From Flaccisagitta enflata (lineage: Eukaryota > Chaetognatha > Sagittoidea > Aphragmophora): a stretch of DNA of 64,000 nucleotides. The stretch covers positions 42,098,001-42,162,000 of the forward strand of contig OZ231127.1 in assembly GCA_965153355.1 (NCBI GenBank), given 5' to 3'. This document shows positions 30,687-42,720 of the stretch, piece by piece. The notes beneath the pieces were generated by a model. It worked only from the letters and a program-made list of their open reading frames with translations, was not told the DNA's origin and did no database searches. How positions within the stretch are numbered: the first letter of the stretch is position 1; each line of letters begins with the position of its first letter. The position numbers and the translations under genes were made by a program.

Positions 30687-31340
30687 TAAAAACAAAGCAT
30701 TGATTATCAAAGTTGTAGACCTTGAAAGTCGAGGATGACAAATCAAAGAAGTTGGCTGGCTGATCGATCGTTGAACACTTGAATTGGAAATCATCACAGG
30801 AGTAGACTATTTGAATACGTGCTAATAAAGAACATCGATTATCAAAGATCTTGTTGGTGGGTTAAGTCAGTGATCAAAGAATTTGGCTTGTATGATTTCA
30901 TAGAATGATTTCATTGATTCTGGGCACTTACTAATGAAATGAAAGACCGACACTTAATGATTTTAGACATTAAAATTGAAAAAAATTGGCTGTGTTTTTT
31001 TCCTGCAAGAAGAATCATTGATTGTGAGAGTCCTTGAAGTTGATTTACCAAATGAGAGCATGTTGACTTGACGAAATTATCATAAATTGAATGGTTGATT
31101 CAATCATTAATTTGAATTGTTGTTTATCAAAGACTGCGTTAATGATTTCGGGTACTAAATCAAACGAGTACATTCAATATCAAGAAGAATTGTATATCAA
31201 ATCAAAGAGAATGTTTTTAATTTCAGACAAAAAAAAACTCTGCAACAAAAATCACAAATCAAAGGAACACAACAAACTGACAATAATCAACGAAGTTGTA
31301 TGGCTTATTTCAAACTAGTAAACATTGATTATCAAAGACG
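30687..31340. repeat. Right copy of the ~0.6-kb direct duplication
   Basis: Diverged copy of 29436-30060. Short ORFs in both copies (about 60-75 aa) are alignable but interrupted and have no known family; not called genes. Confidence 0.8.
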
Positions 31341-31941
31341 TTGATTAATGAAAACACTTATCAAAGAATTTGACTGGTAATTAGTGGAACTACAGATTGT
31401 TGATTATGGTCTTGTTGATTCAAAATGTTGACCCAAATCTCTTTGAATTTATACTCAGTGATTTTCAAAAACACAAGAAAGATTTTTAAAGAGCAACATC
31501 AATGACGTTCCATTTTTCAGCTTCTAAATTAGAATTTTTATCCAAGGAAGTTGACTCGTTCTGAGGCATATCAATGTTTGGAAAAACTGTTTTTGAACGA
31601 ATTGGCTAAATCAGTTAAATCTGTCTGCCATCTTGCGGTTCATTGAAACAAAAAAACTAATTTTTTAGAAGTCACTTTGTTGCCGTGCTGTTTTCCATCT
31701 TTACAGAGAAAGAAAGAAATACAGACTTACTGACAGACGAACCGAGCGGGGAGCATGTATTCAACCGTACCATATGAGTTCAATCCTGTTCGTAGAGCTC
31801 TTGCACTTGAGAGCGTGTCACATAAATGCATGTTGTACTTTTTAGATCATTTTCTACCATAATTCTCCCTGCCTTATTCATTTCGTTCATATAGATGTAG
31901 CTATCTCTATCTTTGTCTTTGTCTGTCTCTGTCTCTCTGTC

Positions 31942-31992
<51 letters not shown>

Positions 31993-32300
31993 AACTGTGA
32001 TGTCCATTGTCTACACTGTACCATATTTACATTGTAAATATCATTTACAATTTTACAAAGATGTTGAATTATTATATTGAGTTATTGTACAAAAGGTATT
32101 GTTTGATAACAAAGTCAAAGAATTCATTAAATACTCTAAAGAAAACTTCGTTTTAAATCAAAGAAAAATCTTCAGGCCTGATCAACGTAACCAACATGAA
32201 ATAAATGATCATCGATACGAATAAGCAACAGATGTCTTGTTAGCAGTGTGTAGTAGTATGTATATCTGCTCAGATTTCTTCATTAATCGGACCGCCCGGA
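31341..32300. other. AT-rich spacer with a CT microsatellite, downstream of the amine oxidase
   Basis: CT tract at 31921-31991. Otherwise no supportable feature. Confidence 0.4.
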
Positions 32301-32308
32301 ATTTTCAC

Positions 32309-33139
32309 TCAAATGCCGAATACGTAATCTTTCTCGTCCATGAGCGTTTTAAAGGGATCTGCTTGGCCGGCTCGGGTAAAGTCGTTGATGAGTCTGAAAA
32401 CGGCGTGATAAGCCGTGTAAAGAGCCCCTTCCATCCATTGAGGCTTGAATGACCATCCATCGCCAGCGAAGTAAATGCCTGAATAATGTGAATATGGAAA
32501 ACTTGCAATCGCTCAAGGACAACAAGGCTACTTAGTATGTATGGTTTAGCAAATTGCGCAATCGGTTTGTCTAATTGCTGTTTGTCTGCCGGTTTCGGCT
32601 TTCATTCCCATTTCATTTTCTTATTCTTTTTTTTATTTTCTTTTTTCATTTCTATCTTCACATAATTCACTCATTGTTTCTTTGGTTCTTTCTTTCTTTC
32701 ACATTCGTCTCTTCTTTCTTTCTTTCGTTTTTAGATGCGTCCGTCAGGAACGCATCTCTATAAGAGGGTCTGTCCGTCCGTCCGTCCGTAGGTTGGTCGG
32801 TCCGTTTCGCCTGTGCAAAACCCGCGTTTCTCGGCTGTTTTTGGTCTCGGTAAGATCCTACACTGAAATAAATGATCAACCAACATGTTTTGATAGTGTT
32901 TTCACTCGTCTGTTCGTCCATCTGTCCATCTGTCCATACATATGTCACATGATCAATCCACGCTGAGACGCAGCCCGGACGCATCGTTGCCCGGTTGGGC
33001 TTGTGTTTTCACAAACACACACACACGCACGCTCACACGCACGCTCACGCACACACACACGCACGCCCGCACTCACGCACACACACATACACATACACAC
33101 ACTCACTCACTCTCACACACACACACACTCACTCACTCA

Positions 33140-33216
<77 letters not shown>

Positions 33217-33397
33217 CTTACCTTCTGGCGATGCATCGCAGTATCTTTGGACTTTCTTCATTTGATGAAAACCCGAAGGTGGGCTGGACAACTGGACCCA
33301 AGGCTGAATGAAAAATTTGCCATTCCACTCTTTTGCTATGTCAACGTTAGGATGGAAACGCTGAATTCGCTCCAATGCCATGCCGAGTACTTCCTGT

Positions 33398-33495
<98 letters not shown>

Positions 33496-33517
33496 TAAAA
33501 AAGAACGAAAGAAAGAG

Positions 33518-33587
<70 letters not shown>

Positions 33588-34625
33588 GAAGAAAGAAAGA
33601 AAGAGGTATTTTGCCTGAAACTTTCTTTAAATCAAAGTTAATATCTAGCTATGATACAAATCGAGGATGTTCTTGCAATTCTTGTTATATAGTTATTTTT
33701 ACCCTGACGCCTGAATTATCGTCAAAGTCTCCATCCTGCCAAACAGCCTTGGCGTCTTTCATGAATCCCATTTGGTTGAGTTTGTGTGCGAAAGCGTCGG
33801 CATTTTCGTGGAAGACGTACATCATGACGATGTTGCCCGGTTCGCCGGTCCGACGAGGATAACGCAACTTACCAACCACACCCGTCGAGGTCAGGAAACC
33901 TGAAGTACCAGTGAAGTTGACAATAAAAAATATTATTCGTCGCAAAAAAACGGCATGCATGATCCTCAGATATTGCCGCATACAAGGCCGGATTCGCGAC
34001 CGATAGCAGACATGGACAGGTTGGCAGGAGCGGAGACGTGCATTTTCACACTTTTCTATCGTTTATCACGGACGGACAGACGGATGGACAGTTGGACGGA
34101 CACAGCAGCTGATTATTTTTCACCGAGACGGCCAGAGAATTCCCAAAAGATCGCCATATGAAATGAACCTGTTGTGAAAAAAATGATTTGCATTGTATAT
34201 TTGCAATCAACATAATGTTGGCGATGACATTTAAATACAAATTAGGTATAACCTTGAGTATCGTCGATGTTGAAGCCTCCGCGGTTGTTTTTCGGATCGA
34301 GCCAGAAGGGTCTCTTGAATTGCATCATCATCTTGAAGAGGGGATCGTCTTCGAAGAGTCCTTCCCAAGGCGTGATGCTTTGGCCGTCGACGATGATGTC
34401 GATGTTGCGGACGAATTGCGGTGGAATCGTCGTGATCACGGCGTCGTAAGTTCCAACCCGCTCCCACAAGGCGTTGCGAGGACACGCGTTCTTGTACAGA
34501 GTAACTGTCGTGAAAACGTGTGTGAATCAATGTGATGAGTGAAGGAACAGGGTCTTGAATTACAGTTGGGGAGTACAACAGTATTCACTTGTTTCCAGTC
34601 TGTCTGGCTGTGTCTGCTCGTCTAA

Positions 34626-34685
<60 letters not shown>

Positions 34686-35802
34686 AAAGGAGCAAGAAAA
34701 AATAACAAAATATAGCGGGCCGAGGCTTGAAATGGGTCGTATGTGGGACTGCGAGTGTATCGTTATACCAATTGTTATTGGTGGCCTGGGTGTTGTTTCT
34801 GAGTCGTTTGAGAAGTACAAAAACATGCACTATGTTCCCAGAAGGCGTCACCTCAAGACAAAAAAAATTATGCTGGCACTTTTGACCTAAATAAACGGCT
34901 GAAACTAGTACAGTTGCTTACCCTGAGCAAGAAAACATATGGTTTTACCTGCGTCATAGCTAATCCAAAGCCTCTTTTTGCCCCTTGAAGTTAACTACTT
35001 CTCTGAAATTAAAATGCGGCAAAAAATGTTTTTTCCATTTCATATGGTACTATTCTAGAAATGAAAAATGGTACTTATGATAAGAGGGAGGATGCCAAAT
35101 CTTTAGCAAAGGTTCAGGATTGATTGAATAAGCCATGTGTAAAATTTGGTTAGCCTGCTCCTAAATTTGTAGGACCTATTAAATAAAACTCGCAAAATTC
35201 CGATCTCAGATGAAAAAAAAATCTTGTCCATTCGGAGCCTCCAAAATGTTGAACCTATTGAGTTAAAGAGCAAAAAAATGTCCCTAGATGAATCATGACG
35301 CAGGCAAAACCCCATATAGGTGTGATCTACACATACTTAAGAACATTTTTATGCCATAGCTGTCATCTCTAGGCACTGGCTTATATTTTTGACCTGTTAT
35401 GGTACACTCTCCGATCTACGTGACATGGTACCAGCAGAAATATCAACGCTGATGTGAACAAAGATTACCCTACTAGGAAGCGAGAAAATCCTGAGAAACT
35501 TTTTGGCTCCTGCTGCTATCAATGGGTGTGCCAATATGGCTGGTCCTGGCATCTATTCTGTATTGAACTATCCATATGGCTTGGATGCTGCTTATTATGA
35601 CCTACTTGGTGTTGCCGATATGGCTTTAAAAGAATTTGTTTAATTTCAAGATGCAAATTACTCACTTTCAACTACCATAACCATGTTAAATGGAGCGCCT
35701 TTCGGATCTGGAGAATCTGCGGCCTCTACGCTTTCAAGCAGAAATGAAATGCTTGATTCGCGATTACCATAAGTTGTAACAGCTTATGTGAAGACAAACA
35801 TT

Positions 35803-35844
<42 letters not shown>

Positions 35845-38800
35845 ATTTTTCGCCACCAACTTTGTCTACGGGATTTCTTCTCGATCCTCTCAATTCTTGT
35901 TTTTAACAGGAATTTCACATTGATATTTGCATGAGTTTTGGCCAGTCTCATGATTTCATCGTAGAATGCCGTTTGCGGTGGCGGGACGGGGTCTTCGGGC
36001 TTTTGGAACACGGTGTGCATTCCTTGGCGTAGGGAGAACATGGCGTTTTTCTGCCACCATTTCCCGATCGTCGTCTCGATGATGTCTTCCCGGATACTAC
36101 GAGAGTGGAAGAAACAAATGACGCGAGGAGAGACTGAGGGACACAGACAGACAGACAGACTAACACCCCCCCCCTCACACACACACACACTCACTTACAC
36201 ACTCAAAAGCACCAAATAACATAACGATAAACACAGACGCGCACAAACAAACTGTCAATTGTCAAACGTACAGACATTAACTTAGACAAATCTTACCGAT
36301 ATTGGGTCAACACTCCAAGGGCGACTTCCGTTATGTCAATGACATTTTCCGGCCATCCTTTCTTCTTCAAGTAGTCGCGATAAGTCATGGCCCAATCATC
36401 CTGAAACTTCTTGAATGCCTCTAATTTTTGCGGAAGCTTGCTGAAAAGGGTGAGGTTTGTATCAATTGATGATAAGAATACATTCGGCATAATCTTTAAC
36501 ATGAAGCCTGATTCTATTCTTTGTGATTTCCATAGAATATAATGTTTCCAGCTATAGATTTGACTCGATCCAAACCAAAGGATCAACTTGCCTAATCAAT
36601 GAGGTTTTTCTCCCTCTTATCTCACCTTTGATCCGTTTCCATAATGACGCTGTTGTTTTTGACCCAATCGAGGACTTCAAGATCGACGGCCGTCTCGAAC
36701 GCGTTTGATAGAGATCCATTATGCTTGGCTTTCAACAGATTCGCAAATTCCGGTTCCAGTCGCTCCACTTTCTTTAACAAGTGCTGATCTACGTTCAAGT
36801 CTTCGCCGCCTCTGCACAGTAGTTTATTTGCATATGCCAGAAGAAACAACCACCTAACCACCCCAAATCCCACCTAAATCACCACCTCTGACACCCCAAA
36901 GACACCACAACCCCTTAAATCACCTACACAGCAGTTTATTTATATATGCCAGAGGAAACAACCACCCAAGCACCCCAAATCCCGCCTAAAACACCACCTC
37001 TTCCACCCAAAGACACCACAACTCCTTAAATCACCTACACAGCAGTTTATTTACATATGCCAGAGGAAACAACCACCCAACCACCCCAAATCCCTCCTAA
37101 ATCACCACCTCTGACACCCCAAAGACATCACAATCCCTTAAATCACCTACACAGCAGTTTTTTTACATATGCCAGAGGAAACAACCACCCAACCACCCCA
37201 AATCCCACCGAAATCACCACCTCTGACACCCCAAAGTCACCACGACCCCTTAAGTCACCTACGGCTACACAGTAGTTTATTTACATATGCCAGAGAAAGC
37301 AACTACCCAACCACCCCAAATCCCACCTAAATCACCACCTCTGACACCCCAAAGACACCACAACCACATTAAATCATCTACACAGTAGTTTATTACATAT
37401 GCCAGAGGAAACAACCACCCAACCACCCCAAATCACCACCTCCGACACCCCAAAGACACCAAAACCCCCTAAATCACCTACACAGTAGTTTATTTACATA
37501 TGTTAGAGGACATAACCACCCAACCACCCCAAATCCCACCTAAACCATCACCTCTGACACCTCAAAGACACCACAACCCCTTAAATCAGCTCTGTTCATG
37601 CGCCTAAACATTGTTATGGCCTTTGTTAATTACCCTCTTTTTAGTCGCGTGCACGCGACTCTACAACCCGCTTTGTCCATCTGTCTGTTGGTTGGTCGGT
37701 CACATTTTACTTTTTTTTACCAGTAATGGCGGCTGTCGCCGTGAGGAAAAAAGTCGTAAGCATTGGTCACTTTTCACCATGCTTTTGATTTCAGTCACCA
37801 AAATTTTTCCTTTTTTCTGTTAGATCAAATCAAAAGCAATTGTATGCATTGATTGCACTGAAAATCAAAGAAAAATAGAACTGAGCCAAATGAGCTGGAT
37901 GAGCTAAAGTATTCAAAATGATTCAACCAGACAACCAGCTTTTCTCACTGATATGCTTTCTTGTATTTGCATGCTTAAATCAAAACATTCATTTATTTAT
38001 CCTATTTTAAATCAGAGAAAAAGAGCAAGCTAAATGAGCTGAATGAGCTAGAATACTTAAAAACACCTTACAGGTGAGCAGCTCTGCTCACTGACATGTT
38101 TTTTTAATTTGCTTGCTTAAACAAGTATGAAAATATTTATTCATTTATCGTATTTGAAATCAGAAAAAATAGATTGAGCTAAGTGAGCTAAATGAGCTAA
38201 AATGCTCAAAAACGCCCTCACAGATGAGCAGCCATGCTCATAAACATTTTTTATGTATTTGCATGCTCAAGTAAACATGAATTCACTCCTTTATTGATCC
38301 TACACAAAATAAAAAAAATCGAAAAAAATTTAATTTGAATTTTTCGTAAATAAATCTTTAAAAAATCATAGCGCAAAAAATATTTGTCGTAGAGCATTCT
38401 GCTTGGCGCCAAATGAAAGAGAATTATCAAATTTACTTACCCTATCAATTTCGTTTGAGGGACCAATCAGCCGGAAGAGACCCTCAACTTCCCCATAAGA
38501 AAATGAAAACCCTGTTTCTCTCGAATATGTCAAAAAGTCGAAGACTGACTTCGACTTTTTTCCCGATGATTATATTTCTTTGACCTCACTGCTCCTGCCC
38601 AAATGGTTTAGCGACCTCAAATATGGCTTCTGCCCACCCGCAAACCGCGTATCCGGCCTTGTTGATTTGAAATATCAATTAATTAGTCAATAAATTATTT
38701 AATTCTCATCTTTTTAATTTCTCGTTCTTGCTGCAATGTTTTTTTTTCTTTTTCTCCTCTTATTTTGTCCTTTGTCTCCTTTTTAGTTGCGGACATGCAA

Positions 38801-39410
38801 CTCTATAAGAGGCTTTGTCCGTCCGTCCGTCCGTCCGTCCGTCCGTCCGTCTGTCCGTCCGTCCGTCCGTTGGTCCGTCGGTGAGCACGAGTCGAAATGT
38901 GTGAAAACGCACATTTCCGCTCCTGCCCATCCGTCCGCAACTGGTGGCCGTGTATCCGGCCTTGTTTTCTTTTTTTTTGCTTTAGTTCTTCTTACTCGCC
39001 GCATTTTTCGCAGATGTATTGATCTTGTTCGTTTTTGATAAAGAGTTTGCCCAAAACTTCGTGCGCGACTTCGCCGAAATTGTGGCGGAGGACGGGCAAA
39101 TGGAACTTTCTCACGTAATGCCGGATGAGGAAATGCGGAAACGAGCAGCTTTTGATAAACTCGTAGCCTCCCGTTCCGTGGACGAGGTGTTGAATCTCAT
39201 CGTCGGTCATAGACGCGACGTTGCAATTGACTCCGTGCTTTTTGCACTCGCTGCAAAGTACAGGTGACTAGTATCGTTATCAAATTGTCAATCAAGAGAC
39301 AAAGAAGTGAATGTCTTCCGTTATTGTAAAATTGACGATAACGAGAACAGAGCAAAGCCGCATTCACGCTCTTGTTGTTGTTGTTGTTGTTGTTGTTTTT
39401 GTTTTTGTTT

Positions 39411-39487
<77 letters not shown>

Positions 39488-40477
39488 CTGTTGTTGATGA
39501 TATTCTGTTGTTGTTATTGTTGTTGTTGTCATCGATGCGTTCTTTTACAAAAACGAAAATGCAACTCTATAAGAGGCTTTGTCCGTGGTCGGCTGGTATT
39601 TTTCAGCGTCAGGGGTGTATAGTAGCCACGGTGATGGTGTTTTAAGGGGGTCAGGTGGTTCTAGGTGGTCGGCTGGTATTTTTCAGCGTCATGGGTGTAT
39701 AGTAGCCACGGTGATGGTGTTTTAAGGGGGTCAGGTGGTTCTAGGTGGTCGGCTGGTATTTTTCAGCGTCAGGGGTGTATAGTAGCCACGGTGATGGTGT
39801 TTTAAGGGGGTTAGGTGGTTCTAGGTGGTCGGCTGGTATTTTTCAGCGTCAGGGGTATATAGTAGCCACGGTGCGTCGGTTGGTTGGTCGGTTGGTCGGT
39901 CGGTTGGTCGGTCCGTAGAGGTGATCAAGGCGAAAAGTGGGAAGTCGCGCATTTCCGCCCCTGCCCACCCGTCCGCAACTGGTGGCCATGTATCCGGCCT
40001 TGTTTTCGTATGTTCGTACCAGAGATGTCACGATTTTTTATTTTACAGTATCGACCAGGTCGATCGAATCATGGTCGATCCCAAACAAAGTATCGACTCA
40101 GTATCGACCATAGGCGATTTTTTGTCAGTTAGCACTTTTCCCGTATACAATTGCTGTTTACAGTCAGAGCAGAGATTTTTACTTTTTTTGGCGCAAACAA
40201 CAGGAGTTCCCATCACCTCGCATTTAAGCTAGAAAATACTTTTCTACCCTATGCTCAAGCGCATATTTGGAAAGGCTTTTTGAAAGTTTTTTTCCCATTC
40301 ATTATTCCATTTTATTTATCCAATATTAAAAGAATTCAATTTTACAAGCTTATTTCTTAACTTGAACACAGGGATCAGTCTCATTACTAAATTTATGCTA
40401 GCTTCTTTTGTGCCAGACAGGTGGGCAGGGGCATCCAACGCCCAGCCTCACCCCAACCACACCACCAACCCCCCTCC

Positions 40478-40559
<82 letters not shown>

Positions 40560-41143
40560 CACACACACAAACAAACAATACCAACTGCAGCATCCTAAAT
40601 ACCCATTTTTTGCGTTTTCAACTTGAGCAAGACAAATTGAGTGATGGACAGATGGACCTACGGACCAATGGACCAACAGACAAATGGACCAACGGACCAA
40701 CGGATGGACAAAGCCTTTTAGAGAGTCGCATATCCAAAACTAAAAAAGACAAAAAAATCGACCCGATACATTTGAGTTTTGGTGACTAAGGAAGATTTTT
40801 TAGAAATATAGAAAATCGACCAGATTAATCGTCTGGTCGATAGTATCGTGACTTCTCTGGTTCGTACCTTTTATATCTGCAGTCTAGTTCAGTTTGCGGG
40901 GTCAGAGGCAGACGCATAGCCCCGGCATCAGTGAGAGCTTCACCATCCCAAATATTAGGCAGAAAGTGGCCATTTTTACCTGTGTCATCAGACATGACCA
41001 AAGAAAAGCTTGATAAGTTGAGCTACGTCTTCATTCTAACAACGCCTCATTTTCTATCTGAGATCAGCGGTGATGGGGAAGGGACTTCCGTAACAATGAA
41101 AAGAGGAAAAATACAAAAGAAAAAGTGTGTGTGTGTGTCTGTT

Positions 41144-41208
<65 letters not shown>

Positions 41209-41969
41209 GTCTGTCTTTTTCTTTCTGTCTCCCAATTAAATACCGACTGTTTTTATTCTTCCTCCAATGCGATTTTCCTTTTCAATGATGGTGATTTCAA
41301 CGGGAGCTTTCGTTTCTGAAGCGAACAAAGCCAATTCGTAGGCCGCTGTCAACCCTATTTAAGTGAGGAAAAAATATATGACTGGACTGTTATTAGTCGC
41401 TTGCAACTTTATTAGATGCTTTTGGTACAGTAGATACAGTAGATATATATATATATATCCCAAAGTGCGCGTCACATATATATATATATATATATACAGT
41501 GAAATCCCGCTCCAACGGATTTCAAGGGACCAATAATTTTTTTCTATTATACGCAGAATTCTGCTAGAGCTAATATAAGAAATAAAAGAAAACAGGCTGA
41601 AAGAGCAGAAAATTTGAATTTGTTAGCAGCGGAATTCCGTTATAAGCGGGTCCGTTGGAGCGGGGTTTAACTGTATATTGCTCAGAATGTACTGTAGGTA
41701 TCGCTATTTTTTTGCTTTCTGAGCATTATTGTCCCTGCCCAACCGCATGCGACTGTTCTTGATGCATGATGATCGATAATCCAGCCTTGTTTCAACGTTT
41801 TTCACGTTTTCCCAATGGTTAGGTAACCTGCTGGACCAGAGCCGATGATCGCTACTTTTAACTTGTTGCTGTATCGATTTGTTTGGAATTTCAAATGACT
41901 GAATCTTTTGGCAAATCCATTTTCGGCGATGTCCAGCAAATCTTTTTGCCAAAAATTCTCAAATTGCAT
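32309..41969 (-). CDS. FAD-dependent amine oxidase, L-amino-acid-oxidase-like (11 exons, 658 aa)
   Basis: Exons in coding order: 41969-41828, 41354-41244, 40979-40868, 39250-38996, 36811-36626, 36440-36297, 36096-35861, 34504-34253, 33899-33703, 33393-33222, 32478-32309. Phases agree; the exon 7 donor is ambiguous (35861 or 35870). Seen: the dinucleotide-binding motif GSGPAG (43-48), Glu72 and ENRIGGR as in FAD amine oxidases, GAMRLP (104-109), an HNF block, [10 protein letters not shown], and a C-terminal AGDGWS...[16 protein letters not shown] motif. The family oxidises amino acids or amines to keto products with ammonia and H2O2. A Cys-rich stretch (CKKHGVNC to CSFPH, with YICEKCG after it) is not typical. 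The start ATG at 41969 lacks a signal peptide; an upstream exon may exist. Introns hold many mobile elements. Confidence 0.88.
32727..33004 (-). mobile_element. Hairpin-ended element, GATGCGTCC subfamily, in the last oxidase intron
   Basis: On plus: TTTTAGATGCGTCCGTCAGGAACGCATC hairpin end (32730-32757), GTCCGTCCGTCC tract, then CGGACGCATCG and CCCGGTTGGGCTTGT. The hairpin arm and internal motif agree. Confidence 0.75.
33015..33212. repeat. (CA)n microsatellite ending 9 nt from a splice donor
   Basis: CA/CGCA tract on plus; the oxidase exon 10 donor (minus) is at 33221. Confidence 0.95.
33401..33605. repeat. (GA)n then (GAAA)n; forms the pyrimidine tract of an acceptor
   Basis: On the minus strand, about 90 bp of CT runs directly into ACCAACAG, the acceptor of oxidase exon 10 at 33393. 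Confidence 0.95.
33983..34112 (+). mobile_element. Decayed hairpin-ended element in an oxidase intron
   Basis: ACAAGGCCGGATTCGCGACC at the left, then GGTTGGCAGGAGCGG and a GACGGACAGACGG tract. The hairpin end is lost. Confidence 0.55.
34629..34682. repeat. (CT)n microsatellite
   Basis: Pure CT tract in oxidase intron 7. Confidence 0.95.
34690..35800. other. Oxidase intron 7, AT-rich, no further feature seen
   Basis: The intron between exons 7 and 8 is the longest without a recognisable transposon. No additional coding block fits the phases. Confidence 0.5.
35811..35842. repeat. Short (CT)n microsatellite beside an exon 7 donor
   Basis: Starts about 19 nt beyond the inferred donor on the minus strand. 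Confidence 0.9.
36818..37590. repeat. ~112-bp minisatellite, 7 copies, abutting a splice acceptor
   Basis: Landmark GCAGTTTATT or GTAGTTTATT occurs at 36819, 36931, 37042, 37154, 37272, 37385 and 37485. The first unit carries the acceptor of oxidase exon 5 (36811) on the minus strand, so later units hold copies of the acceptor-proximal sequence. Pro/Thr ORFs are repeat translations. Confidence 0.9.
37637..38663 (-). mobile_element. Long hairpin-ended element (~1.0 kb) with a ~147-bp x3 core
   Basis: On plus: TTTTTAGTCGCGTGCACGCGACTC, GGTTGGTCGGTCAC, then a triplicated ~147-bp unit (37860-38300; landmark AATGAGCTRGATGAGCT), and at the far end CTGCCCACCCGCAAACCGCG with CCGGCCTTGTT. The pairing of these two ends is inferred. 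Confidence 0.55.
38779..38966 (-). mobile_element. Hairpin-ended element, GTTGCGGAC subfamily, 30 nt from a splice donor
   Basis: On plus: TTTTAGTTGCGGACATGCAACTC, a 50-bp CCGT tract, GTCCGCAACTGGTGG and CCGTGTATCCGGCCTTGTT. The oxidase exon 4 donor is at 38995, so the insertion sits just inside the intron. Confidence 0.8.
39373..39537. repeat. (GTT)n microsatellite
   Basis: GTT tract with GTTTTT interruptions, oxidase intron 3. Confidence 0.95.
39548..40004 (-). mobile_element. Hairpin-ended element carrying an 80-bp minisatellite
   Basis: Decayed hairpin end CGAAAATGCAACTCTATAAG at the left; GGTCGGTTGGTCGG tract at 39873-39910; GTCCGCAACTGGTGG and CCGGCCTTGTT at the right. The 80-bp array (39587-39872) lies next to the hairpin end. 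Confidence 0.65.
39587..39872. repeat. 80-bp minisatellite, about 3.6 copies
   Basis: GGTCGGCTGGTATTT recurs at 39587, 39667, 39747 and 39827 with almost no divergence, implying recent expansion. Confidence 0.95.
40400..40746 (+). mobile_element. Left-truncated hairpin-ended element containing (CA)n
   Basis: GGTGGGCAGGGGC near the left, CA tract 40481-40570, GACCAACGGACCAACGG tract, GAGTCGCATATCC and CTAAAA. Confidence 0.5.
41146..41205. repeat. (CT)n microsatellite, oxidase intron 2
   Basis: Pure CT tract about 40 nt downstream (minus sense) of the exon 2 donor. Confidence 0.95.
41392..41791 (-). mobile_element. Hairpin-ended element filling most of oxidase intron 1
   Basis: On plus: TTATTAGTCGCTTGCAAC at one end, GCATGCGACTG...CAGCCTTGTT at the other. 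It is about 400 bp of a 473-bp intron. Inside are a (TA)n tract, a 19-nt match to the hevein-like exon, and a mariner-type MITE. Confidence 0.55.
41495..41673. mobile_element. 179-bp Tc1/mariner (pogo-like) MITE
   Basis: Inverted termini CAGTGAAATCCCGCTCCAAC and GTTGGAGCGGGGTTTAACTG, flanked by TA on both sides. No ORF. Nested in the hairpin-ended element. Confidence 0.85.
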
Positions 41970-42090
41970 CGAGGGAAACCGATTTGAGCAATCTGATTGT
42001 GAAGAAACGGTGATGTGACATATGAGACAAAAAGATTTGTGCCAAATTTCAAACAAGAATTTGAACGATACTATCGTTACTTTTGAGTTA

Positions 42091-42289
42091 ACCAAGTGAC
42101 GCGGGTTCACAATATCGTTGCGGACGGGTAGGCAGGGGCGTCCAACCCCCATCCACATTTAATTTTACATCCGTACACAAAAACTATCAAAAATACTAGT
42201 TTTCCCATTTTCTGACTTGTGTCCACAGACCAACGGACCGACGGACGGAGAAAGTCTCTTATAGAGTTCCGCAATCGCGCAACTAAAAA
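42091..42289 (+). mobile_element. Hairpin-ended element, AAGTGACGCGGG subfamily
   Basis: Left CAAGTGACGCGGGTTCAC, then GTTGCGGAC and GGGTAGGCAGG; right GAGTTCCGCAATCGCGCAAC (altered hairpin) and CTAAAA. A foldback starts 2 nt later. Confidence 0.7.
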
Positions 42290-42290
42290 G

Positions 42291-42720
42291 AACAGGTCGC
42301 CCAAGGGCAATATGTGGTCAGCGATACCCGTTGCCCCAAAGGGGAAAAAATCCTGTAGAACACATGGGACTTTCGTTCGTCCGTCTCCCCCAGGCCCTCT
42401 CAGGCCTGAAATCTGCCCTCTCAGACCTGAAATCTGCCCTCTTAAGCCTTGAATCTGCCTGAGATGGTAGGTTTAAGGCCTGAGAGGACAGGTTGCAGGC
42501 CTGAGGGAAGGTTTCAGGCCTAAGAGGGCAGATTAAAGGCTTGAAAGTGCAGATTTCAGGCCTGAGAGGGCAGATTTCAGGCCTTATAGGGCAGATTTCA
42601 GGCCTGAGAGGGCCCAGGGGGGATAAACGAACATACCAAAAAACGAATGGATGGACAAACAAAACAAACAAAAGTCCCCCTGTGTTCTACAGGACTTCGT
42701 TCCCTTCAGGGCCGCTGCCC
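42291..42720. mobile_element. Foldback element of the GGGCAGCGGCCC family
   Basis: Starts AACAGGTCGCCCAAGGGCAA as at 18622 and ends GGGCCGCTGCCC. The interior has CAGGCCTGAAATCTGCCCTC units (left) facing GGCCTGAGAGGGCAGATTTC units (right). No gene. Confidence 0.75.
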
